From positions 43,285 through 107,284 of the forward strand of contig JAANDG010000508.1 of the NCBI GenBank assembly GCA_036852015.1: DNA of 64,000 nt. Reading direction: 5' to 3'. A program made the position numbers and the translations under genes. This document shows, piece after piece, positions 52,154 through 64,000 of this stretch (its first letter is position 1; each line of letters begins with the position of its first letter). The notes under the pieces were generated by a model. That model was not told the origin of the DNA. It did no database searches and saw nothing but the letters and a program-made list of their open reading frames with translations. This DNA is from Pelodera strongyloides. Taxonomy: Eukaryota; Nematoda; Chromadorea; Rhabditida; Rhabditidae.

Positions 52154-55100
52154 TATCGGAAAATTAATAATGCTTGTAACTATGAAGCTACGAAGTCTAC
52201 CGATGAGGAACACTGTATTTCAACAACAAATAATCTATATTTCAGGTTCCCAGTCCTTCAGTAGCCTGGTATAAGTCCATATAAAATCTGAAAAACCACG
52301 TACAACTCTGTACGTGGTGTATCGGAAAATTTAATAATGCTTGTAACTATGAAGCTACGAAGTCTACCGATGAGGAACACTGTATTTCAACAACAAATAA
52401 TCTATATTTCATGGTTCCCAGTCCTTTCAGTAGCCTGGTATAAGTCCATATGTAAAATCTGAAAAACCACGTACAACTCTGTACGTGGTGTATCGGAAAA
52501 TTTAATAATGCTTGTAACTATGAAGCTACGAAGTCTACCGATGAGGAACACTGTATTTCAACAACAAATAATCTATATTTCAGGTTCCCAGTCTTTCAGT
52601 AGCCTGGTATAAGTCCATATGTAAAATCTGAAAAACCACGTACAACTCTGTACGTGGTGTATCGGAAAATTTAATAATGCTTGTAACTATGAAGCTACGA
52701 AGTCTACCGATGAGGAACACTGTATTTCAACAACAAATAATCTATATTTCAGGTTCCCAGTCTTTCAGTAGCCTGGTATAAGTCCATATGTAAAATCTGA
52801 AAAACCACGTACAACTCTGTACGTGGTGTATCGGAAAATTTAATAATGCTTGTAACTATGAAGCTACGAAGTCTACCGATGAGGAACACTGTATTTCAAC
52901 AACAAATAATCTATATTTCAGGTTCCCAGTCCTTCAGTAGCCTGGTATAAGTCCATATATAAAATCTGAAAAACCACGTACAACTCTGTACGTGGTGTAT
53001 CGGAAAATTTAATAATGCTTGTAACTATGAAGCTACGAAGTCTACCGATGAGGAACACTGTATTTCAACAACAAATAATCTATATTTCAGGTTCCCAGTC
53101 TTTCAGTAGCCTGGTATAAGTCCATATGTAAAATCTGAAAAACCACGTACAACTCTGTACGTGGTGTATCGGAAAATTTAATAATGCTTGTAACTATGAA
53201 GCTACGAAGTCTACCGATGAGGAACACTGTATTTCAACAACAAATAATCTATATTTCAGGTTCCCAGTCTTTCAGTAGCCTGGTATAAGTCCATATGTAA
53301 AATCTGAAAAACCACGTACAACTCTGTACGTGGTGTATCGGAAAATTTAATAATGCTTGTAACTATGAAGCTACGAAGTCTACCGATGAGGAACACTGTA
53401 TTTCAACAACAAATAATCTATATTTCAGGTTCCCAGTCCTTCAGTAGCCTGGTATAAGTCCATATATAAAATCTGAAAAACCACGTACAACTCTGTACGT
53501 GGTGTATCGGAAAATTTAATAATGCTTGTAACTATGAAGCTACGAAGTCTACCGATGAGGAACACTGTATTTCAACAACAAATAATCTATATTTCATGGT
53601 TCCCAGTCCTTTCAGTAGCCTGGTATAAGTCCATATGTAAAATCTGAAAAACCACGTACAACTCTGTACGTGGTGTATCGGAAAATTTAATAATGCTTGT
53701 AACTATGAAGCTACGAAGTCTACCGATGAGGAACACTGTATTTCAACAACAAATAATCTATATTTCAGGTTCCCAGTCTTTCAGTAGCCTGGTATAAGTC
53801 CATATATAAAATCTGAAAAACCACGTACAACTCTGTACGTGGTGTATCGGAAAATTTAATAATGCTTGTAACTATGAAGCTACGAAGTCTACCGATGAGG
53901 AACACTGTATTTCAACAACAAATAATCTATATTTCAGGTTCCCAGTCCTTTCAGTAGCCTGGTATAAGTCCATATGTAAAATCTGAAAAACCACGTACAA
54001 CTCTGTACGTGGTGTATCGGAAAATTTAATAATGCTTGTAACTATGAAGCTACGAAGTCTACCGATGAGGAACACTGTATTTCAACAACAAATAATCTAT
54101 ATTTCAGGTTCCCAGTCCTTCAGTAGCCTGGTATAAGTCCATATATAAAATCTGAAAAACCACGTACAACTCTGTACGTGGTGTATATCGGAAAATTTAA
54201 TAATGCTTGTAACTATGAAGCTACGAAGTCTACCGATGAGGAACACTGTATTTCAACAACAAATAATCTATATTTCAGGTTCCCAGTCTTTCAGTAGCCT
54301 GGTATAAGTCCATATATAAAATCTGAAAAACCACGTACAACTCTGTACGTGGTGTATCGGAAAATTTAATAATGCTTGTAACTATGAAGCTACGAAGTCT
54401 ACCGATGAGGAACACTGTATTTCAACAACAAATAATCTATATTTCAGGTTCCCAGTCCTTCAGTAGCCTGGTATAAGTCCATATATAAAATCTGAAAAAC
54501 CACGTACAACTCTGTACGTGGTGTATCGGAAAATTTAATAATGCTTGTAACTATGAAGCTACGAAGTCTACCGATGAGGAACACTGTATTTCAACAACAA
54601 ATAATCTATATTTCAGGTTCCCAGTCCTTCAGTAGCCTGGTATAAGTCCATATGTAAAATCTGAAAAACCACGTACAACTCTGTACGTGGTGTATCGGAA
54701 AATTTAATAATGCTTGTAACTATGAAGCTACGAAGTCTACCGATGAGGAACACTGTATTTCAACAACAAATAATCTATATTTCAGGTTCCCAGTCTTTCA
54801 GTAGCCTGGTATAAGTCCATATGTAAAATCTGAAAAACCACGTACAACTCTGTACGTGGTGTATCGGAAAATTTAATAATGCTTGTAACTATGAAGCTAC
54901 GAAGTCTACCGATGAGGAACACTGTATTTCAACAACAAATAATCTATATTTCAGGTTCCCAGTCCTTCAGTAGCCTGGTATAAGTCCATATATAAAATCT
55001 GAAAAACCACGTACAACTCTGTACGTGGTGTATCGGAAAATTTAATAATGCTTGTAACTATGAAGCTACGAAGTCTACCGATGAGGAACACTGTATTTCA

Positions 55101-58100
55101 ACAACAAATAATCTATATTTCAGGTTCCCAGTCTTTCAGTAGCCTGGTATAAGTCCTGGTATATATATAAAATCTGAAAAACCACGTACAACTCTGTACG
55201 TGGTGTATCGGAAAATTTAATAATGCTTGTAACTATGAAGCTACGAAGTCTACCGATGAGGAACACTGTATTTCAACAACAAATAATCTATATTTCAGGT
55301 TCCCAGTCTTTCAGTAGCCTGGTATAAGTCCATATGTAAAATCTGAAAAACCACGTACAACTCTGTACGTGGTGTATCGGAAAATTTAATAATGCTTGTA
55401 ACTATGAAGCTACGAAGTCTACCGATGAGGAACACTGTATTTCAACAACAAATAATCTATATTTCAGGTTCCCAGTCTTTCAGTAGCCTGGTATAAGTCC
55501 ATATGTAAAATCTGAAAAACCACGTACAACTCTGTACGTGGTGTATCGGAAAATTTAATAATGCTTGTAACTATGAAGCTACGAAGTCTACCGATGAGGA
55601 ACACTGTATTTCAACAACAAATAATCTATATTTCAGGTTCCCAGTCTTTCAGTAGCCTGGTATAAGTCCATATATAAAATCTGAAAAACCACGTACAACT
55701 CTGTACGTGGTGTATCGGAAAATTTAATAATGCTTGTAACTATGAAGCTACGAAGTCTACCGATGAGGAACACTGTATTTCAACAACAAATAATCTATAT
55801 TTCAGGTTCCCAGTCTTTCAGTAGCCTGGTATAAGTCCATATATAAAATCTGAAAAACCACGTACAACTCTGTACGTGGTGTATCGGAAAATTTAATAAA
55901 TGCTTGTAACTATGAAGCTACGAAGTCTACCGATGAGGAACACTGTATTTCAACAACAAATAATCTATATTTCAGGTTCCCAGTCCTTCAGTAGCCTGGT
56001 ATAAGTCCATATATAAAATCTGAAAAACCACGTACAACTCTGTACGTGGTGTATCGGAAAATTTAATAATGCTTGTAACTATGAAGCTACGAAGTCTACC
56101 GATGAGGAACACTGTATTTCAACAACAAATAATCTATATTTCAGGTTCCCAGTCTTTCAGTAGCCTGGTATAAGTCCATATGTAAAATCTGAAAAACCAC
56201 GTACAACTCTGTACGTGGTGTATCGGAAAATTTAATAATGCTTGTAACTATGAAGCTACGAAGTCTACCGATGAGGAACACTGTATTTCAACAACAAATA
56301 ATCTATATTTCAGGTTCCCAGTCCTTCAGTAGCCTGGTATAAGTCCATATATAAAATCTGAAAAACCACGTACAACTCTGTACGTGGTGTATCGGAAAAT
56401 TTAATAATGCTTGTAACTATGAAGCTACGAAGTCTACCGATGAGGAACACTGTATTTCAACAACAAATAATCTATATTTCATGGTTCCCAGTCTTTCAGT
56501 AGCCTGGTATAAGTCCATATGTAAAATCTGAAAAACCACGTACAACTCTGTACGTGGTGTATCGGAAAATTTAATAATGCTTGTAACTATGAAGCTACGA
56601 AGTCTACCGATGAGGAACACTGTATTTCAACAACAAATAATCTATATTTCAGGTTCCCAGTCCTTCAGTAGCCTGGTATAAGTCCATATATAAAATCTGA
56701 AAAACCACGTACAACTCTGTACGTGGTGTATCGGAAAATTTAATAATGCTTGTAACTATGAAGCTACGAAGTCTACCGATGAGGAACACTGTATTTCAAC
56801 AACAAATAATCTATATTTCAGGTTCCCAGTCCTTCAGTAGCCTGGTATAAGTCCATATATAAAATCTGAAAAACCACGTACAACTCTGTACGTGGTGTAT
56901 CGGAAAATTTAATAATGCTTGTAACTATGAAGCTACGAAGTCTACCGATGAGGAACACTGTATTTCAACAACAAATAATCTATATTTCAGGTTCCCAGTC
57001 CTTCAGTAGCCTGGTATAAGTCCATATATAAAATCTGAAAAACCACGTACAACTCTGTACGTGGTGTATCGGAAAATTTAATAATGCTTGTAACTATGAA
57101 GCTACGAAGTCTACCGATGAGGAACACTGTATTTCAACAACAAATAATCTATATTTCAGGTTCCCAGTCCTTTCAGTAGCCTGGTATAAGTCCATATATA
57201 AAATCTGAAAAACCACGTACAACTCTGTACGTGGTGTATCGGAAAATTTAATAATGCTTGTAACTATGAAGCTACGAAGTCTACCGATGAGGAACACTGT
57301 ATTTCAACAACAAATAATCTATATTTCAGGTTCCCAGTCCTTCAGTAGCCTGGTATAAGTCCATATATAAAATCTGAAAAACCACGTACAACTCTGTACG
57401 TGGTGTATCGGAAAATTTAATAATGCTTGTAACTATGAAGCTACGAAGTCTACCGATGAGGAACACTGTATTTCAACAACAAATAATCTATATTTCAGGT
57501 TCCCAGTCCTTTCAGTAGCCTGGTATAAGTCCATATGTAAAATCTGAAAAACCACGTACAACTCTGTACGTGGTGTATCGGAAAATTTAATAATGCTTGT
57601 AACTATGAAGCTACGAAGTCTACCGATGAGGAACACTGTATTTCAACAACAAAAATAATCTATATTTCAGGTTCCCAGTCCTTTCAGTAGCCTGGTATAA
57701 GTCCATATATAAAATCTGAAAAACCACGTACAACTCTGTACGTGGTGTATCGGAAAATTTAATAATGCTTGTAACTATGAAGCTACGAAGTCTACCGATG
57801 AGGAACACTGTATTTCAACAACAAATAATCTATATTTCAGGTTCCCAGTCCTTCAGTAGCCTGGTATAAGTCCATATATAAAATCTGAAAAACCACGTAC
57901 AACTCTGTACGTGGTGTATCGGAAAATTTAATAATGCTTGTAACTATGAAGCTACGAAGTCTACCGATGAGGAACACTGTATTTCAACAACAAATAATCT
58001 ATATTTCAGGTTCCCAGTCCTTTCAGTAGCCTGGTATAAGTCCATATGTAAAATCTGAAAAACCACGTACAACTCTGTACGTGGTGTATCGGAAAATTTA

Positions 58101-61100
58101 ATAATGCTTGTAACTATGAAGCTACGAAGTCTACCGATGAGGAACACTGTATTTCAACAACAAATAATCTATATTTCAGGTTCCCAGTCCTTCAGTAGCC
58201 TGGTATAAGTCCATATATAAAATCTGAAAAACCACGTACAACTCTGTACGTGGTGTATCGGAAAATTTAATAATGCTTGTAACTATGAAGCTACGAAGTC
58301 TACCGATGAGGAACACTGTATTTCAACAACAAATAATCTATATTTCAGGTTCCCAGTCTTTCAGTAGCCTGGTATAAGTCCATATATAAAATCTGAAAAA
58401 CCACGTACAACTCTGTACGTGGTGTATCGGAAAATTTAATAATGCTTGTAACTATGAAGCTACGAAGTCTACCGATGAGGAACACTGTATTTCAACAACA
58501 AATAATCTATATTTCATGTTCCCAGTCTTTCAGTAGCCTGGTATAAGTCCATATGTAAAATCTGAAAAACCACGTACAACTCTGTACGTGGTGTATCGGA
58601 AAATTTAATAAAGCTTGTAACTATGAAGCTACGAAGTCTACCGATGAGGAACACTGTATTTCAACAACAAATAATCTATATTTCAGGTTCCCAGTCCTTC
58701 AGTAGCCTGGTATAAGTCCATATATAAAATCTGAAAAACCACGTACAACATCATGTACGTGGTGTATCGGAAAATTTAATAATGCTTGTAACTATGAAGC
58801 TACGAAGTCTACCGATGAGGAACACTGTATTTCAACAACAAATAATCTATATTTCATGTTCCCAGTCTTTCAGTAGCCTGGTATAAGTCCATATGTAAAA
58901 TCTGAAAAACCACGTACAACTCTGTACGTGGTGTATCGGAAAATTTAATAAAGCTTGTAACTATGAAGCTACGAAGTCTACCGATGAGGAACACTGTATT
59001 TCAACAACAAATAATCTATATTTCAGGTTCCCAGTCTTTCAGTAGCCTGGTATAAGTCCATATGTAAAATCTGAAAAACCACGTACAACTCTGTACGTGT
59101 GGTGTATCGGAAAATTTAATAATGCTTGTAACTATGAAGCTACGAAGTCTACCGATGAGGAACACTGTATTTCAACAACAAATAATCTATATTTCAGGTT
59201 CCCAGTCTTTCAGTAGCCTGGTATAAGTCCATATATAAAATCTGAAAAACCACGTACAACTCTGTACGTGGTGTATCGGAAAATTTAATAATGCTTGTAA
59301 CTATGAAGCTACGAAGTCTACCGATGAGGAACACTGTATTTCAACAACAAATAATCTATATTTCAGGTTCCCAGTCCTTCAGTAGCCTGGTATAAGTCCA
59401 TATATAAAATCTGAAAAACCACGTACAACTCTGTACGTGGTGTATCGGAAAATTTAATAATGCTTGTAACTATGAAGCTACGAAGTCTACCGATGAGGAA
59501 CACTGTATTTCAACAACAAATAATCTATATTTCAGGTTCCCAGTCCTTCAGTAGCCTGGTATAAGTCCCATATATAAAATCTGAAAAACCACGTACAACT
59601 CTGTACGTGGTGTATCGGAAAATTTAATAATGCTTGTAACTATGAAGCTACGAAGTCTACCGATGAGGAACACTGTATTTCAACAACAAATAATCTATAT
59701 TTCAGGTTCCCAGTCCTTCAGTAGCCTGGTATAAGTCCATATATAAAATCTGAAAAACCACGTACAACTCTGTACGTGGTGTATCGGAAAATTTAATAAT
59801 GCTTGTAACTATGAAGCTACGAAGTCTACCGATGAGGAACACTGTATTTCAACAACAAATAATCTATATTTCATGGTTCCCAGTCTTTCAGTAGCCTGGT
59901 ATAAGTCCATATGTAAAATCTGAAAAACCACGTACAACTCTGTACGTGGTGTATCGGAAAATTTAATAAAGCTTGTAACTATGAAGCTACGAAGTCTACC
60001 GATGAGGAACACTGTATTTCAACAACAAATAATCTATATTTCAGGTTCCCAGTCCTTCAGTAGCCTGGTATAAGTCCCATATATAAAATCTGAAAAACCA
60101 CGTACAACTCTGTACGTGGTGTATCGGAAAATTTAATAATGCTTGTAACTATGAAGCTACGAAGTCTACCGATGAGGAACACTGTATTTCAACAACAAAT
60201 AATCTATATTTCAGGTTCCCAGTCCTTCAGTAGCCTGGTATAAGTCCCATATATAAAATCTGAAAAACCACGTACAACTCTGTACGTGGTGTATCGGAAA
60301 ATTTAATAATGCTTGTAACTATGAAGCTACGAAGTCTACCGATGAGGAACACTGTATTTCAACAACAAATAATCTATATTTCATGTTCCCAGTCTTTCAG
60401 TAGCCTGGTATAAGTCCATATGTAAAATCTGAAAAACCACGTACAACTCTGTACGTGGTGTATCGGAAAATTTAATAAAGCTTGTAACTATGAAGCTACG
60501 AAGTCTACCGATGAGGAACACTGTATTTCAACAACAAATAATCTATATTTCAGGTTCCCAGTCCTTCAGTAGCCTGGTATAAGTCCATATATAAAATCTG
60601 AAAAACCACGTACAACTCATGTACGTGGTGTATCGGAAAATTTAATAATGCTTGTAACTATGAAGCTACGAAGTCTACCGATGAGGAACACTGTATTTCA
60701 ACAACAAATAATCTATATTTCATGTTCCCAGTCTTTCAGTAGCCTGGTATAAGTCCATATGTAAAATCTGAAAAACCACGTACAACTCTGTACGTGGTGT
60801 ATCGGAAAATTTAATAATGCTTGTAACTATGAAGCTACGAAGTCTACCGATGAGGAACACTGTATTTCAACAACAAATAATCTATATTTCAGGTTCCCAG
60901 TCCTTCAGTAGCCTGGTATAAGTCCATATATAAAATCTGAAAAACCACGTACAACTCTGTACGTGGTGTATCGGAAAATTTAATAATGCTTGTAACTATG
61001 AAGCTACGAAGTCTACCGATGAGGAACACTGTATTTCAACAACAAATAATCTATATTTCAGGTTCCCAGTCTTTCAGTAGCCTGGTATAAGTCCATATGT

Positions 61101-64000
61101 AAAATCTGAAAAACCACGTACAACTCTGTACGTGGTGTATCGGAAAATTTAATAATGCTTGTAACTATGAAGCTACGAAGTCTACCGATGAGGAACACTG
61201 TATTTCAACAACAAATAATCTATATTTCAGGTTCCCAGTCCTTCAGTAGCCTGGTATAAGTCCATATATAAAATCTGAAAAACCACGTACAACTCTGTAC
61301 GTGGTGTATCGGAAAATTTAATAATGCTTGTAACTATGAAGCTACGAAGTCTACCGATGAGGAACACTGTATTTCAACAACAAATAATCTATATTTCAGG
61401 TTCCCAGTCCTTCAGTAGCCTGGTATAAGCCCATATATAAAATCTGAAAAACCACGTACAACTCTGTACGTGGTGTATCGGAAAATTTAATAATGCTTGT
61501 AACTATGAAGCTACGAAGTCTACCGATGAGGAACACTGTATTTCAACAACAAATAATCTATATTTCATGTTCCCAGTCTTTCAGTAGCCTGGTATAAGTC
61601 CATATGTAAAATCTGAAAAACCACGTACAACTCTGTACGTGGTGTATCGGAAAATTTAATAAAGCTTGTAACTATGAAGCTACGAAGTCTACCGATGAGG
61701 AACACTGTATTTCAACAACAAATAATCTATATTTCAGGTTCCCAGTCCTTCAGTAGCCTGGTATAAGCCCATATATAAAATCTGAAAAACCACATACATC
61801 ATGTATGTGGTGTATCGGAAAATTTAATAATGCTTGTAACTATGAAGCTACGAAGTCTACCGATGAGGAACACTGTATTTCAACAACAAATAATCTATAT
61901 TTCATGGTTCCCAGTCTTTCAGTAGCCTGGTATAAGTCCATATGTAAAATCTGAAAAACTGAAAAACCACGTACAACTCTGTACGTGGTGTATCGGAAAA
62001 TTTAATAAAGCTTGTAACTATGAAGCTACGAAGTCTACCGATGAGGAACACTGTATTTCAACAACAAATAATCTATATTTCAGGTTCCCAGTCCTTCAGT
62101 AGCCTGGTATAAGTCCATATATAAAATCTGAAAAACCACGTACAACTCTGTACGTGGTGTATCGGAAAATTTAATAATGCTTGTAACTATGAAGCTACGA
62201 AGTCTACCGATGAGGAACACTGTATTTCAACAACAAATAATCTATATTTCATGGTTCCCAGTCTTTCAGTAGCCTGGTATAAGTCCATATGTAAAATCTG
62301 AAAAACCACGTACAACTCTGTACGTGGTGTATCGGAAAATTTAATAATGCTTGTAACTATGAAGCTACGAAGTCTACCGATGAGGAACACTGTATTTCAA
62401 CAACAAATAATCTATATTTCAGGTTCCCAGTCCTTCAGTAGCCTGGTATAAGTCCATATATAAAATCTGAAAAACCACGTACAACTCTGTACGTGGTGTA
62501 TCGGAAAATTTAATAATGCTTGTAACTATGAAGCTACGAAGTCTACCGATGAGGAACACTGTATTTCAACAACAAATAATCTATATTTCATGGTTCCCAG
62601 TCTTTCAGTAGCCTGGTATAAGTCCATATGTAAAATCTGAAAAACCACGTACAACTCTGTACGTGGTGTATCGGAAAATTTAATAATGCTTGTAACTATG
62701 AAGCTACGAAGTCTACCGATGAGGAACACTGTATTTCAACAACAAATAATCTATATTTCAGGTTCCCAGTCCTTCAGTAGCCTGGTATAAGTCCATATAT
62801 AAAATCTGAAAAACCACGTACAACTCTGTACGTGGTGTATCGGAAAATTTAATAATGCTTGTAACTATGAAGCTACGAAGTCTACCGATGAGGAACACTG
62901 TATTTCAACAACAAATAATCTATATTTCAGGTTCCCAGTCCTTCAGTAGCCTGGTATAAGTCCATATATAAAATCTGAAAAACCACGTACAACTCTGTAC
63001 GTGGTGTATCGGAAAATTTAATAATGCTTGTAACTATGAAGCTACGAAGTCTACCGATGAGGAACACTGTATTTCAACAACAAATAATCTATATTTCAGG
63101 TTCCCAGTCCTTTCAGTAGCCTGGTATAAGTCCATATATAAAATCTGAAAAACCACGTACAACTCTGTACGTGGTGTATCGGAAAATTTAATAATGCTTG
63201 TAACTATGAAGCTACGAAGTCTACCGATGAGGAACACTGTATTTCAACAACAAATAATCTATATTTCATGGTTCCCAGTCTTTCAGTAGCCTGGTATAAG
63301 TCCATATGTAAAATCTGAAAAACCACGTACAACTCTGTACGTGGTGTATCGGAAAATTTAATAAAGCTTGTAACTATGAAGCTACGAAGTCTACCGATGA
63401 GGAACACTGTATTTCAACAACAAATAATCTATATTTCAGGTTCCCAGTCCTTCAGTAGCCTGGTATAAGTCCCATATATAAAATCTGAAAAACCACGTAC
63501 AACTCTGTACGTGGTGTATCGGAAAATTTAATAATGCTTGTAACTATGAAGCTACGAAGTCTACCGATGAGGAACACTGTATTTCAACAACAAATAATCT
63601 ATATTTCAGGTTCCCAGTCCTTCAGTAGCCTGGTATAAGTCCATATATAAATCTGAAAAACCACATACAACATCTGTACGTGGTGTATCGGAAAATTTAA
63701 TAATGCTTGTAACTATGAAGCTACGAAGTCTACCGATGAGGAACACTGTATTTCAACAACAAATAATCTATATTTCAGGTGTTCCCAGTCTTTCAGTAGC
63801 CTGGTATAAGTCCATATGTAAAATCTGAAAAACCACGTACAACTCTGTACGTGGTGTATCGGAAAATTTAATAAAGCTTGTAACTATGAAGCTACGAAGT
63901 CTACCGATGAGGAACACTGTATTTCAACAACAAATAATCTATATTTCAGGTTCCCAGTCCTTCAGTAGCCTGGTATAAGTCCATATATAAAATCTGAAAA
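52154..64000 (-). repeat. 169-170-bp satellite array, minus orientation (about 70 units, runs off window)
   Basis: This is the reverse complement of the left array, unbroken to the window end. Diagnostic variants are CCATATATAAAATC versus CCATATGTAAAATC, TTCAGGTTCCCAGTCCTTC versus TTCATGGTTCCCAGTCTTTC, and AATAATGCTTG versus AATAAAGCTTG. Toward the right these alternate between neighbouring units, giving a two-unit period of about 339 bp. Small slips occur, such as doubled CTGAAAAA at about 61957 and a TGGTATAT insertion near 55156. No gene is present. Confidence 0.97.

Noticed and set aside
42888..63407. Many identical 67-codon open frames (FLIGRLRSFIVTSIIKFSD...) in the satellite on both strands
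   Set aside because: They start with GTG rather than ATG, span unit boundaries, and arise only because the 169-170-bp unit happens to be open in that frame for units with the extra G. No protein family matches.
42106..64000. CRISPR-like regular array
   Set aside because: The repeats are contiguous 169-170-bp units with no unique spacers, in a genome with introns; this is satellite DNA.

Overview
The window looks like nuclear DNA from a nematode, probably clade V and perhaps strongylid-like. The support is intron-rich genes with TTTTCAG-type 3' splice sites, an MCDEEV-type nematode actin, a nematode-style DEG/ENaC channel, a K50 OTX-class homeobox gene of the ceh-36/ceh-37/ttx-1 type, and dense short inverted-repeat elements. 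The species cannot be named from the sequence. The gene models below were spliced by hand and every join was checked for phase.

Left half (1-41.4 kb). A VPS54-like gene (GARP tethering complex) lies on the minus strand and runs off the left edge (75 to about 6444). Next comes a complete DEG/ENaC channel on the plus strand (9237-14601, 12 exons, 559 aa), then a complete actin (20158-22445, 5 exons, 376 aa), and, after about 14.6 kb without a recognisable gene, a complete OTX-class homeobox gene (37085-39627, 6 exons, 298 aa). The four genes have unrelated roles (vesicle tethering, ion channel, cytoskeleton, transcription factor) and show no shared operon or pathway. The introns and spacers hold foldback/MITE-like elements, many bounded by TTAA followed by AGGG or AGCG. 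Two of these sit side by side sharing one TTAA, and one lies 9 bp behind the actin exon 1 donor.

Right half (42.1-64 kb). A satellite with a unit of about 169-170 bp fills most of this part, roughly 100 copies. Each unit carries a short perfect hairpin. The array is in plus orientation at 42106-46725 and 50663-52131, flips at a 22-bp spacer (52132-52153), and continues in minus orientation to the right edge, where it becomes a two-unit higher-order repeat. Inside the plus array sits a 3.9-kb tandem block of a small non-autonomous LTR element: five LTR-like copies of about 235 bp, two full internal regions of about 1.2 kb and two partial ones. It has a TATA box, a polypurine tract and a probable primer-binding site, but no reverse transcriptase or gag. 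Three of the five LTR copies lose homology at the same point, about where transcription should start.

The most unusual structures are this tandem TRIM-like block embedded in an inverting hairpin satellite, the satellite hairpin variant with a matched change on both arms, and the clustered TTAA-bounded MITEs. Two candidate exons (a secreted-peptide-like 3' exon at 17800-17951 and a hydrophobic exon upstream of the channel) are offered with low confidence.
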